In this document: in pieces, positions 41,494 to 49,995 of the stretch | Layout of the letters: each line of letters starts with the position of its first letter | Position numbering within the stretch: position 1 is the stretch's first letter | Assembly (NCBI GenBank): GCA_049516395.1 | Contig: JBEKTD010000004.1 | Span: 310,001 to 374,000, forward strand | Reading direction: 5' to 3' | Source: Fen-1362 sp049516395 | GTDB taxonomy: Bacteria; Planctomycetota; Phycisphaerae; Sedimentisphaerales; Anaerobacaceae | DNA length: 64,000 nucleotides | The notes under the pieces: generated by a model | What the model was told of the DNA's origin: nothing | Databases searched by the model: none | Seen by the model: only the letters and a program-made list of their open reading frames with translations | Program-made: the position numbers and the translations under genes

Positions 41494-43746
41494 ATGCGGG
41501 AAGTATATAAAAAGAAAATCATCAAGCTGTTGAAGCACGCCGACTACAAGCCGGTCAAGGTCAGCGAGCTGGCCAGGGCATTGGGGATTGAGCAGGCGGA
41601 TTTCCCCGAGTTCAAGCGTGCGTTCGATGAGCTTCATCACGCCAACCATGTCGTATTAGGCGACGGCAGCGTAGTCGGACTTCCCGGTCTTGCTGGTCGA
41701 ATCATCGGCACCTTCCGCGCAAATCCAAGGGGTTTTGGCTTTGTTACGCCTCTCGAATCGGCGGCCCACGTCGATTTATTTATCCCGCCGGGTGAGACGA
41801 TGGAAGCGATGACGGGCGACGTTGTTGCCGCGAAAGTCGTCGAAAAATCCACGAGGGGAGAACAAATCCGTTACAGCGGCAGAGTCATCGAAATCGTCCA
41901 GCGGGGACGCAATCGGTTCGTAGGGACGCTGATGCGAAAGCCGGAAGGGTGGCTTGTTCAGCCGGATGGTTCGGGAGCGACTGACCCTATAATGGTCGAT
42001 GACGTTACCGCCAAAAACGCCAGAGAAAAAGACAAGGTGGTCGTTGAGATATTATCGTATCCCACGGAAAGACATCTTGCCCGCGGGGTGATTGTCGAGG
42101 TGCTGGGCAAAGCGGGCAGATACGAAAGCGAAATCGCTTCGATAATTCACCAGTTCCAGCTTCCGGGCGAATTCAACGATTCCTGCATCTTCCAGGCGCA
42201 TAAGGCCGCGACGGAATATAAGCCGGAAAATATCCGCGACCGGGACGATATAACCAACAAAATAATCGTTACGATTGACCCGCCCGATGCGAAGGATTTT
42301 GACGACGCGATTAGTTTGGAACGAGACGCGAAAGGCAACTGGATATTGGGTGTTCATATCGCGGATGTTACTTATTTTGTGCCGCCCGGAACGCCTCTGG
42401 ATAAAGAGGCCAAAGAGCGGGGTAACAGCATATATCTGCCGGGCAGGGTCATCCCGATGCTGCCCGAAATGCTGAGCAACGGCGTATGCAGTTTGCAGCC
42501 CGACCAGTTGCGATTAGTCAAAAGCGCATACATCGCTTACGACAATGACGGCAACGTCGTAAATCGCAATTATCGCAACAGCATCATCCGCTCAACTCAA
42601 CGGCTGACTTATCAGCAGGTTGACCGCTTCCTCAAGGGGCATACCAAGGATATAAAACCAGAAGTGATGCCTTTATTAAATAATATGAATACGCTGGCGA
42701 AGATAATCGAGAAACGCCGCGACAGAGAGGGTATGCTTCATTTGGATTTGCCGGAGACGGAGCTTGTGTTCGACGAAGCGGGCAGGGTAATCGATGGCCA
42801 GCCGGCGGATAATAGTTATCCGCATACGATAATCGAGATGTTTATGGTCGAGGCCAACGAAGCCGTGGCGACGGTTCTGGACCGCAATAATATCCCGGTT
42901 ATGCGACGGGTTCACCCTGACCCGGATGCTTTTACTATGCGAAATCTTGCCGAGCTTGTCCGGTCATTGGGATTGAGCTTGCCCCGTTTGCCCGACCGGG
43001 CCTCGCTGCAGCAGCTTCTTAATTCCGTCAAAGGGACGGACAGCTCTCTTGCGATAAATCTCGTCGTTTTGCGAAGTATGGAAAAGGCGCAGTATTCGCC
43101 CCTGCATATAGGTCATTACGCGCTTGCTTCGGAATTATATGGGCATTTCACAAGTCCCATAAGGCGATACGCCGACCTGCTCGTTCATCGTGCGCTGGAC
43201 TGTTTCCTGCGGGGCGACCTCGAAGCCGGGGACGACTGGATGCCTGATAATCAGCAGTTGGCGGATATTGGCAGGCACATCACGTTTACCGAGGAGCGTG
43301 CTGACGACTCAGAGCGCGAATTGAAGGCGGTTTTGATTCTGCAAATGCTGGCAGATAAGGTGGGAGAGGTTCTGGATTGCGTCGTTACGGGCCTGACGAA
43401 TTTCGGCATATTTGTCCAGTCGCGTAAACTCGGTATCGAGGGCCTTGTGCAGCTCGCGGATTTAGGCCCTGACCAGTGGCAATATAATCCCAAACATGGC
43501 TCCATCGTAGGCAGGCATTCAGGCCGGATTGTGTGCTTAGGACAACCGATGAAAGTCCGCATCGTTTCGGTAAATATCTCCGCAAGACAGTTAAACGTCA
43601 CGCCTGTTCTCGCCATCCTCGAAGGCGGCATTCATCCTCGTCGTGAGCAGTTAATATCAAAGGCAAAAGGCAAACGCGCAAAACACGGCGGCGGAAGATT
43701 CGCCGTCCGCAGAAAACAAAAACAACGCGGAAAAAGGAGAAGATAA
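41494..43746 (+). CDS. rnr: Ribonuclease R
   Basis: A processive 3'-5' exoribonuclease that degrades structured RNA and acts in rRNA quality control. The ~750-residue protein has an N-terminal winged-helix domain (KVSELARALGIEQ), cold-shock domains (FRANPRGFGFVTPLE), and the RNB catalytic core with its Asp cluster IDPPDAKDFDDAISLE. It also has HYALASELYGHFTSPIRRYADLL, a C-terminal S1 domain (GEVLDCVVTGLTNFGIFVQ) and a Lys/Arg-rich tail. ATG 41494 is preferred to GTG 41485, which lies in the repeat. It lies directly behind rpsT. Confidence 0.95.
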   Translation: MREVYKKKIIKLLKHADYKPVKVSELARALGIEQADFPEFKRAFDELHHANHVVLGDGSVVGLPGLAGRIIGTFRANPRGFGFVTPLESAAHVDLFIPPGETMEAMTGDVVAAKVVEKSTRGEQIRYSGRVIEIVQRGRNRFVGTLMRKPEGWLVQPDGSGATDPIMVDDVTAKNAREKDKVVVEILSYPTERHLARGVIVEVLGKAGRYESEIASIIHQFQLPGEFNDSCIFQAHKAATEYKPENIRDRDDITNKIIVTIDPPDAKDFDDAISLERDAKGNWILGVHIADVTYFVPPGTPLDKEAKERGNSIYLPGRVIPMLPEMLSNGVCSLQPDQLRLVKSAYIAYDNDGNVVNRNYRNSIIRSTQRLTYQQVDRFLKGHTKDIKPEVMPLLNNMNTLAKIIEKRRDREGMLHLDLPETELVFDEAGRVIDGQPADNSYPHTIIEMFMVEANEAVATVLDRNNIPVMRRVHPDPDAFTMRNLAELVRSLGLSLPRLPDRASLQQLLNSVKGTDSSLAINLVVLRSMEKAQYSPLHIGHYALASELYGHFTSPIRRYADLLVHRALDCFLRGDLEAGDDWMPDNQQLADIGRHITFTEERADDSERELKAVLILQMLADKVGEVLDCVVTGLTNFGIFVQSRKLGIEGLVQLADLGPDQWQYNPKHGSIVGRHSGRIVCLGQPMKVRIVSVNISARQLNVTPVLAILEGGIHPRREQLISKAKGKRAKHGGGRFAVRRKQKQRGKRRR

Positions 43747-43772
43747 AAAACGGCTCCCTTGCTTCGTGGCCT

Positions 43773-44123
43773 TCACTTATGCCAAACTTTTTCCAGAACT
43801 GCATCAATGGCAGCTTTTAAGGTTCTCTCGTATAAGTCAAGAAAGTAATTCCATAACCTGTTGCCTTTCGCTGTTATTGGTAATTTATTGACATCTTCGG
43901 GTTTCCATTCGCCTGCGGCAACAGGGTTTCCGCTTTCACTATCTTTTACAGTTATCATATCACCGACCACTAACTCAGGAGTGTCGTTGTTTATGTAAAA
44001 ACCGCTCAAAGGAGGGGTTTCGGTTAGCGGCCTGTCGGCGGGTCCTCTTGGTGTTCCATTTGACTGTCGCACGGTATAAACCAGTTTCATACCGGTAACG
44101 CCATAATGTTTTATTTCGTTCAT
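43773..44123 (-). CDS. Hypothetical protein, 116 aa
   Basis: An unrecognised small soluble protein starting MNEIKHYGVTGMKLVYTVRQ and ending FLDLYERTLKAAIDAVLEK plus VWHK. A beta-rich middle (GFYINNDTPELVVGDMITVK) precedes two predicted helices. The frame extends upstream to 44369, but that stretch contains no plausible domain and would overlap the divergent gene at 44316; ATG 44123 is preferred. Convergent with rnr. It opens a stretch of accessory genes. Confidence 0.55.
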   Translation of the reverse strand: MNEIKHYGVTGMKLVYTVRQSNGTPRGPADRPLTETPPLSGFYINNDTPELVVGDMITVKDSESGNPVAAGEWKPEDVNKLPITAKGNRLWNYFLDLYERTLKAAIDAVLEKVWHK

Positions 44124-44315
44124 TTTAATCCGTCTTTCTAACGGCTCGCGACAGCTAAAAAGGTGGTTCAAACCGAAAACGCTGCCGTAAGTCGTCATAG
44201 CCCTATAATAACGCGGTATGGCTGAAACAGCAACTTTTTCGCTTAATCTTGGCTGAATAAAAGCCGAAAAATAAATACGGTTCTTCAAAGTCGATATTTT
44301 CAGGGGATAATTTAT

Positions 44316-44810
44316 ATGAGCGATAATTCCGAAAATAGCGGACGAGAATGGGAGTTTTGGAAAGCCCAAGACCAGCGCATCCTTAAATTATGGGAAGCTC
44401 AATTTCTGTCTGCTATAGCATCCTATCATAATACAAGTATGCAGGGACAGGCCGCTCTTAAAGCAGCTTTGCTAATAAATGGCGGAGCATCTGTAGCATT
44501 ACTCGCATTTGTTGGGACGACGATGGGAAAGGATATACCGTACTATCTTTTTTTGTCGCTGTGTTCTTCGATGCGTTGCTTTGTTTGGGGAGTGCTATCT
44601 GCCGCTATAGCAAGTGGTGTTACTTACGCGGGAGGACTGGTTAACTCACTGGCAGAACCGGTTGATGCAGATAATGTCAACGAGAAAAAGGTTAGCAAAT
44701 CAAACTTCTGGTTTTGGCCTTTTAATTTAGTGGCCATTGCATTAGTCGTACTAAGTTATTTTCTATTTTATTTCGGCTTCTCGACCGCTTATTCTGCTTT
44801 TATCAACTGA
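44316..44810 (+). CDS. Hypothetical membrane protein, 164 aa
   Basis: An N-terminal soluble part rich in Trp and Gln (EFWKAQDQRILKLWEAQFLS) is followed by a hydrophobic helix ALKAALLINGGASVALLAF. A second helical region (FVWGVLSAAIASGVTYAGG) and a C-terminal membrane hairpin (FNLVAIALVVLSYFLFYFGF) complete it. No family recognised. Small multi-helix membrane proteins beside nuclease genes are sometimes defence effectors, but nothing specific supports that here. An AGGGGAT sequence 9 nt upstream may serve as ribosome binding site. Confidence 0.62.
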   Translation: MSDNSENSGREWEFWKAQDQRILKLWEAQFLSAIASYHNTSMQGQAALKAALLINGGASVALLAFVGTTMGKDIPYYLFLSLCSSMRCFVWGVLSAAIASGVTYAGGLVNSLAEPVDADNVNEKKVSKSNFWFWPFNLVAIALVVLSYFLFYFGFSTAYSAFIN

Positions 44811-45001
44811 CGATAATTATTGCAATTTACATCGTCCGGCAGTAGCAACTAAGAACAGCATACTAACGGCTTGACTGAATTAAAACAGCAGAGTGTTCGG
44901 GAAATAACCTGCTTTAGGCCTATGCCGTTTATTTTTTACTGCTCAAACTTGGTGTGGTGATGCTGAGAAGACAAAAGTAATATTAAAGTTGAGATACAGC
45001 A

Positions 45002-45928
45002 ATGGGATATTATAGAAATCACATCTTGAAAGAATTGGCGGGATTTTTATGGCCGTTTGTGGTTGTTGGCTATATCGTCTCCGGTTGGAAGGGGGCTATA
45101 ATTGTAATCGCAATTGCACTTGGTGGCCTGTTCGTTTGTATCGTAGTCGGAAGTCAATATAAAAAAAACAAGGAGAAAATTCGTTCACTGGTTCTATGGC
45201 GTGCACGACGAGAACCTTGTAAGCATGGTGTCATTGGCGCTTTATATGGCGGTCAGCCGTGCGCAAAATGTCAAGAAGAGAAGACAGCGGCGGCAATAGC
45301 TGCACGAAATAAAAGAGAGGAAGAAGCTGCTAAAAAAAAGGCCGACGAGGAACACGCATACAAGGAATGGGTTGCACGCATAAAATTACCAGAATACTTG
45401 ATTTCTATGGATGCAGAAAAATTTGAGCATTTGGTTTGCGACCTGTTTCAGCGGCTGGGTTATGAGGTTGAGCATACTCCATTTTCTGGGGATGGTGGTA
45501 TAGATGGTTATTTACGAAAGAATGACCAGTTGTCTATTTTGCAATGTAAACGAGTTAAAGGTTCGGTAGGGCAACCAGTTTTGCGAGATTTGTTTGGAAC
45601 GATGAACCACGAAAAAGCAAAAGAAGGGATTGTCGTAACAACGGGAAGGGTATCGAAACAAGCGAAAGGATGGGCGCAAGGAAAACCAATAAGGATTTTG
45701 GAATTAGACGAACTTGTAAATCTTATACGCGAAAATTACGGCGAAAGTGATGTTGTCCCCAAAGAATTTGTCCCAGACGGGACGAATTCCGCACTATGCC
45801 CACGGTGCGCCCGTCCGCTGAGAGTAGTTAAGTGGAAGGGTAAAGAATTCTTAGGGTGCACAGGATACCCCCGATGCCGTTTCACAAAATCGCTGGGATT
45901 CCGAAGCTTGGATTCGCAAAAAAACTAA
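45002..45928 (+). CDS. Membrane-anchored Mrr-type restriction endonuclease-like protein with topoisomerase zinc finger
   Basis: A 308-residue protein in four parts. Two N-terminal membrane helices cover about residues 8-50 (ELAGFLWPFVVVGYIVSG; AIIVIAIALGGLFVCIVVG). A Lys/Glu/Ala-rich coiled coil follows (residues ~95-120). The Mrr_cat nuclease domain has GDGGIDGYL and SILQCKRVKGSVG, giving the PD-(D/E)xK residues Asp and QxK-like Cys-Lys. A C-terminal four-Cys zinc finger reads LCPRCARPLRVV, then FLGCTGYPRCRFTKS. Mrr domains cut modified or foreign DNA; the same domain mix occurs in housekeeping-like membrane nucleases too. The 191-bp gap upstream holds no gene. Role in defence is possible but unproven. 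Confidence 0.83.
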   Translation: MGYYRNHILKELAGFLWPFVVVGYIVSGWKGAIIVIAIALGGLFVCIVVGSQYKKNKEKIRSLVLWRARREPCKHGVIGALYGGQPCAKCQEEKTAAAIAARNKREEEAAKKKADEEHAYKEWVARIKLPEYLISMDAEKFEHLVCDLFQRLGYEVEHTPFSGDGGIDGYLRKNDQLSILQCKRVKGSVGQPVLRDLFGTMNHEKAKEGIVVTTGRVSKQAKGWAQGKPIRILELDELVNLIRENYGESDVVPKEFVPDGTNSALCPRCARPLRVVKWKGKEFLGCTGYPRCRFTKSLGFRSLDSQKN

Positions 45929-45992
45929 ATACGGTACGGTGATGTGGTTTGACTATGCTTACCACAGGGTAAGAAGGAAACGCTGACAACCT

Positions 45993-46340
45993 ATGATTAA
46001 CTTTGGAATTACAGAACGAAAAAGAGAAGAGCTCGAACAACGTATGCAGAAATGCAATTTGTTCGAAAAAGATATAGAAGAAAAGTTCGTCAGGAGCAGC
46101 GGTTCAGGCGGCCAGAAAGTAAATAAAAGCTCTACCTGTGTTTATCTGAAACATATCACCAGCGGCTTATCGGTAAAAATTCAAAAGAGCCGCAGCCAGG
46201 GGCTTAATCGTTATTATGCCAGAAAAAAAATGTGTGAATTGCTTGAGAATAAACTTTTGGGAAAACAAAGCCCAGGCACCAAAAGGATAGAAAAGATTCG
46301 AAAGCAAAAAGACAGGAATAGACGCAGAACATCCTCATAA
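45993..46340 (+). CDS. GGQ-domain peptide chain release factor-like protein
   Basis: A 115-residue protein with only the peptidyl-tRNA hydrolysis domain of class I release factors. VRSSGSGGQKVNKSSTCVYL contains the GGQ motif (near residue 39) and a Lys/Arg-rich tail follows. There is no codon-recognition domain. It resembles ArfB (YaeJ)/MTRFR-type ribosome rescue factors, which hydrolyse peptidyl-tRNA on stalled ribosomes; ArfB has a longer basic tail. AAGGAA lies rather far upstream (about 17 nt), so the precise start is uncertain. It sits between the Mrr-type gene and a sulfatase-modifying-factor-like gene. Confidence 0.82.
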   Translation: MINFGITERKREELEQRMQKCNLFEKDIEEKFVRSSGSGGQKVNKSSTCVYLKHITSGLSVKIQKSRSQGLNRYYARKKMCELLENKLLGKQSPGTKRIEKIRKQKDRNRRRTSS

Positions 46341-46605
46341 TAAAAAACTGAACGCTGAACACTGTAACTGTACGCAAGCCGCCGTCTCGATTTTAACCTG
46401 AATATAGTGCCATATCAGCGGAAAATGGGCTGATTGGCAACGCCCGATTTTCTGTTATTAACATTAACAAAAACGCCGATAATACATTTACTATTCCGCC
46501 GCAATACTACACTACGGGTGTTCCCCAGAGTAGCTTACTTTTATAGGATTGGAAATATGCGGCATCGCCATTTGGCGGCGGCAAGCGGCTAAGAAGGAGA
46601 AGAAA

Positions 46606-47658
46606 ATGAAGAAGTTAATTGCGATTCTTGCTGTTGTACTTGGCATAAGTTATTTACCATGCCTGGCGGCGTGCCCTGCGCCGGACGCGAATATGATTTT
46701 AATTCCAGCCGGGACATTTCAGATGGGGGATAGTTTGGATGGGGATTCAGATGCCCTGCCTGTCCATACAGTTACGTTGAGTTCTTTTTACATGGGCAAA
46801 TATGACATTACCAACCGTCAGTATTGCAGTTTTCTCAATTCTGCGGCTGTTAAAGTTATCAGTGGTGTTGTGTATGAATCCACGGACAATGGTAATAGCT
46901 ATCCTTACTGCGATACATCCGCAGCAGGCTCAGGCAGTCAAATTGCCTATAACGGCGGTGTTTTTAGTGTCCTCACCAAGGGCAGTCGCAGCATGGTCAA
47001 TGACCCGATGGTTGTGGTAAGTTGGTACGGGGCGGCGGCCTACTGCAACTGGCGCAGCCGGCAGGATGGATATAGGCAGTGTTATAATCTCTCAACGTGG
47101 GACTGCAATTTTTCGAACAATGGCTATCATTTGCCGACAGAGGCTCAGTGGGAATACGCCGCTCGCGGCAGTTTTTCCGGCAACCGTTTCCCATGGGGAG
47201 ACACGATAAGTCACAGCCATGCGAATTATTACAACGTTAGCGGCGATTATAGTTATGACCTTGGCGGCCCGCCATGGGGCTATGACCGGATATGGAGCAG
47301 TGATGGCATAAGACCATTCACGTCTCCTGTGGGCAGTTTTGCCGCCAACGGATACGGCTTATATGATATGGCGGGTAATGTGTGGCAGTGGTGTAATGAC
47401 TGGTATTCGAGCACTTATTACAGTTCCAGTCCGCCGACAAATCCGACAGGTCCGGCTTCAGGCAGTTACCCCGTTCTTCGCGGCGGCAGTTGGCGGGATA
47501 GCGCCCTTGACTGTCGCGTGGCATCCCGCTACTACTACGACCCGAACGACCGATACCTCAGTCTTTCGCCGACAAAAGCAGGCCAGAGGCGGTCGATTTA
47601 TGGTACGAACGACCGGTACATCACCTACGGATTTCGTGTTTCCATGGACTTAAATTAA
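46606..47658 (+). CDS. Exported formylglycine-generating enzyme (SUMF1) family protein
   Basis: A protein of about 350 residues with a signal peptide (LIAILAVVLGISYLPCLA). The FGE-sulfatase (SUMF1) C-lectin-like fold shows MILIPAGTFQMGDS, FYMGKYDITNRQYCSFLN, YHLPTEAQWEYAARG, DMAGNVWQWCNDWY and LRGGSWRDSALDCRVASRY. True FGE oxidises a sulfatase Cys to formylglycine and needs two active-site Cys near the C-terminus (RCxR-type). Here that region reads DCRVASRY, so catalytic status is uncertain; many relatives are non-catalytic. ATG 46606 has a perfect AAGGAGA site and is preferred to 46549. No sulfatase is nearby. Confidence 0.82.
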   Translation: MKKLIAILAVVLGISYLPCLAACPAPDANMILIPAGTFQMGDSLDGDSDALPVHTVTLSSFYMGKYDITNRQYCSFLNSAAVKVISGVVYESTDNGNSYPYCDTSAAGSGSQIAYNGGVFSVLTKGSRSMVNDPMVVVSWYGAAAYCNWRSRQDGYRQCYNLSTWDCNFSNNGYHLPTEAQWEYAARGSFSGNRFPWGDTISHSHANYYNVSGDYSYDLGGPPWGYDRIWSSDGIRPFTSPVGSFAANGYGLYDMAGNVWQWCNDWYSSTYYSSSPPTNPTGPASGSYPVLRGGSWRDSALDCRVASRYYYDPNDRYLSLSPTKAGQRRSIYGTNDRYITYGFRVSMDLN

Positions 47659-47730
47659 CCTTTGCTCTTTTACCCTTTATGGGGTGCAAAGGCGAAGCCG
47701 GTATGAACAAGCGACGCTCTTGCCGCCTGG

Positions 47731-47872
47731 TTTCGGTGCGGGGATAGTCAGAAAATTCAGGGCTTGAAAAACAAATTTTTGCGGAACCTTCCTGCTATTT
47801 TCTTTCTACTATCTGCTATCTGCTTTCCTTTCACCCCATCCTTGACAATGGGGTCGGGTTTTACGATACTGC
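47731..47872 (+). repeat. Promoter-bearing dispersed repeat, copy 1 (upstream of the TMTC-like gene)
   Basis: Two blocks are shared with 49783-49898. The first is TTTCGGTGCGGGGATAGTCA with the following AAAATTCAGGG (47731-47770). The second runs from TCCTTGACAA through GGGTTTTACGATACTGC (47839-47872). The stretch between the blocks differs in length and sequence. The 368-bp gap 47659-48026 contains no convincing gene; a short open frame at 47764-48006 looks like chance. Confidence 0.7.
47842..47870 (+). promoter_or_regulatory. Sigma-70-like promoter in repeat copy 1
   Basis: A perfect TTGACA (47842-47847), a 17-nt spacer and GATACT (47865-47870, 4 of 6). The TMTC-like gene starts about 150 nt downstream at 48027. 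The identical -35, spacing and -10 occur before secA. Confidence 0.65.
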
Positions 47873-48026
47873 TGAATCAGCGTACGGCGGTCAGCGTTCA
47901 GCGTACAGTTCGTAGGATGGACTTGAAATCTCAATTTGCGATATCAAGTTCCACCTGGGGCGGGCGAAGAATGGCTACCCCCTTTTTTTTCTTAGCGCCG
48001 ACATAACGTTTGATATAATATAACCG

Positions 48027-49676
48027 ATGAGATGGATTGTTGGTGCGACCAAACCAAGAATGTTTGTTTGGGCAGGCGTGATTGTTATCATTGCCGCCTG
48101 TTTTGTGGCATATATTCCGGCAATAAAAAGCGGCTTTATTTGGGATGATGACGTTTATGTTACCAATGATCCGCTATTGACTGCCCCGGATGGTCTGTAT
48201 CGAATATGGCTTACAACGGAATCTCCATCGCAATACTTCCCGCTTACATATACGACGTTTTGGGTTGAGCATAAGTTGTGGGGATTCAACCCGGCAGGTT
48301 ATCATGCCGTAAACGTGGCGATTCATTGTGCTAATGCACTGTTACTATGGCTGATTCTGCGGCGACTGTCGATACCAGGTGCGTGGTTTGCATCGGCTAT
48401 ATTTGCACTTCATCCGGTGCAGGTCGAATCGGTGGCATGGGTAACCGAGCGGAAGAACGTCCTGATGCTGTTTTTTTCTCTTTTGTCTGTTTTGTGCTGG
48501 ATGGAATTTGCTCTTTTTCAAAGGTCTGGGCGCAAGACGTATGTCGGCTCCCTGCTGCTCTATGCTTTGGCTCTTTTCAGCAAGACAACCGCCTGCACGC
48601 TGCCTTTAGCATTGGTCCTGATATTGTGGTTTAAGCGTGTGCCTCTTACAGCAAAACGCTGGCTTCAGGTGGCACCGTTTGCCGCAATGGCACTTGCGAT
48701 GGGGCATATAGCGAGGGGTTGGGAAATGGTTCATCAGGGGACCAGCACGATAAATCTGGGTCTGACTTCGGATGGGAAAATACTATTAGCAGGCAGGGCA
48801 TTGTGGTTTTATCTTTGGAAACTTTTCTGGCCGACAAACCTGACGTTCAGCTATCCTCGATGGAACATTGACCTGACCCAGAGTTGGCAATATGCCTGGC
48901 CTGCGGCGTTCCTGCTGGTGCTGTACCTTGCGTATCGATGGCGAAACCAGCTGGGAATCGGGCCATTTGCTGCATTGCTGTTTTTTGTCCTGACGCTGAT
49001 TCCAATGCTCGGTTTTTTTTCGCTTTATACGTTTGTCTATACTTTCGTGGCGGACCATTACCAGTATGCAGCGTGTATCGGGCCTATAGCGCTGGTCGCG
49101 GCGGGCGGTGAACGTATTTTGCGACGGTCAGGAACAAACGGAAAGATTGTTATATTCTCGGCAGCGGGCATCCTGCTGCTTACGCTTGGCGTCCTGACAT
49201 GGCGGCAGAGCCGGGTATATGTAAATGAGAAGGTGCTGTGGCAGGATACGTTCAAAAAGAATCCGGATTCGTGGCTGGCACGCGGTGAACTAATGGATCG
49301 ACTTATCGAACAGGGCAAATTAGAAGACGCGAAGAATCATGCGGAGCAAAGGATTAAACTCGGGGCATATACGAAAACAATCAATCCTCATATTTATGCG
49401 TCTTTCTATTTCAATCTTGCGACCATTTTAGAGGCACAGAACAAGCTGGATGAGGCGGTTAACTGTTATCAACAATCGCTTGAAATATACAATGATTATG
49501 CGCTTGCGCATTATCGGCTTGGCGAAGTGCTGTATAAACAGGGTAACTATACCATGGCCATGACGCATCTGCGCCGGGTGATGGAGATAAAAAAGAACGA
49601 GAAGAACAACCGTCTTGTCGAAGCATGCATTCGGATGATGAATTCAATAGAAGATAAAAAACAGTATCATAATTAA
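48027..49676 (+). CDS. TMTC-like membrane glycosyltransferase (GT-C/PMT-type), second copy
   Basis: A 549-residue protein with about ten membrane helices and the acidic loop SGFIWDDDVYVTNDP near residue 38. It also has FPLTYTTFWVEHKLWGFNPA and FALHPVQVESVAWVTERKNV. The C-terminus has three TPR-like units (FNLATILEAQNKLDEAVNCY; YALAHYRLGEVLYKQGNYTM). Paralogue of the 25.7-27.6 kb gene but with a shorter TPR region. Likely transfers a sugar from a polyprenyl phosphate to an exported acceptor. It is followed by secA, each with its own copy of the same promoter repeat, so the pair may be co-regulated (inference). Confidence 0.8.
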   Translation: MRWIVGATKPRMFVWAGVIVIIAACFVAYIPAIKSGFIWDDDVYVTNDPLLTAPDGLYRIWLTTESPSQYFPLTYTTFWVEHKLWGFNPAGYHAVNVAIHCANALLLWLILRRLSIPGAWFASAIFALHPVQVESVAWVTERKNVLMLFFSLLSVLCWMEFALFQRSGRKTYVGSLLLYALALFSKTTACTLPLALVLILWFKRVPLTAKRWLQVAPFAAMALAMGHIARGWEMVHQGTSTINLGLTSDGKILLAGRALWFYLWKLFWPTNLTFSYPRWNIDLTQSWQYAWPAAFLLVLYLAYRWRNQLGIGPFAALLFFVLTLIPMLGFFSLYTFVYTFVADHYQYAACIGPIALVAAGGERILRRSGTNGKIVIFSAAGILLLTLGVLTWRQSRVYVNEKVLWQDTFKKNPDSWLARGELMDRLIEQGKLEDAKNHAEQRIKLGAYTKTINPHIYASFYFNLATILEAQNKLDEAVNCYQQSLEIYNDYALAHYRLGEVLYKQGNYTMAMTHLRRVMEIKKNEKNNRLVEACIRMMNSIEDKKQYHN

Positions 49677-49782
49677 CGAGTGATTACGGTATAACCACAA
49701 TCGACCTGACATCTATCAGGTTAGCTGGCCTTGAGCATAGTTTAATTCTATCCCCGAACGCGCCACGCTTTCGCTTTTCTGC

Positions 49783-49898
49783 TTTGGTGCGGTGATAATC
49801 AGAAAATTCAGGGATTGAAAAGCTCCCCGTTCCCTTTTCACCTTTTTTCTCTTTCTCCTGCCTGTCCTTGACAAAGGTGACGGGTTTTACGATACTGC
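49783..49898 (+). repeat. Promoter-bearing dispersed repeat, copy 2 (upstream of secA)
   Basis: Blocks 49783-49820 (TTGGTGCGGTGATAATCAGA and following) and 49865-49898 (TCCTTGACAA ... GGGTTTTACGATACTGC) match copy 1 at 47731-47872 with few differences. The middle segment is shorter here. It occupies much of the 319-bp gap 49677-49995, which holds no gene. Confidence 0.7.
49868..49896 (+). promoter_or_regulatory. Sigma-70-like promoter of secA in repeat copy 2
   Basis: TTGACA (49868-49873), a 17-nt spacer and GATACT (49891-49896). It predicts a secA leader of roughly 90 nt, which contains the alternative stems described at 49919-49978. An AAGGT ribosome binding site lies about 6 nt before ATG 49996. 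Confidence 0.65.
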
Positions 49899-49918
49899 AA
49901 CAAATTTAGCGTATGGCG

Positions 49919-49978
49919 TGTGGCGTATAGCGGATAGTTAAATACGCCACAGTTGTTAAACGCTATACGCTATCCGCT
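49919..49978 (+). promoter_or_regulatory. secA leader with mutually exclusive stems
   Basis: Stem A pairs 49919-49928 (TGTGGCGTAT) with 49942-49951, 10 bp. Stem B pairs 49923-49932 (GCGTATAGCG) with 49961-49970, 10 bp. A third pairing joins 49929-49937 (AGCGGATAG) to 49970-49978, 9 bp. A and B share bases, so they cannot form together. The structure ends about 18 nt before the secA start codon. It could be regulatory or just another palindromic repeat. Confidence 0.4.
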
Positions 49979-49995
49979 GAACGCTAAGGTAAAAG

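Noticed and set aside
44124..44369. N-terminal extension of the 116-aa hypothetical protein
   Set aside because: The extension would overlap the divergent gene at 44316 and shows no coding character; ATG 44123 is preferred.
46341..47915. Sulfatase-factor gene flanked by inverted GAACGCTGAAC-type words
   Set aside because: The similarity between 46348-46385 and 47880-47912 is short and gapped; too weak to call a cassette like the FRG one.
47764..48006. 80-aa plus-strand open frame
   Set aside because: It lies within the promoter-bearing repeat and crosses the predicted promoter; composition looks non-coding despite a hydrophobic start.
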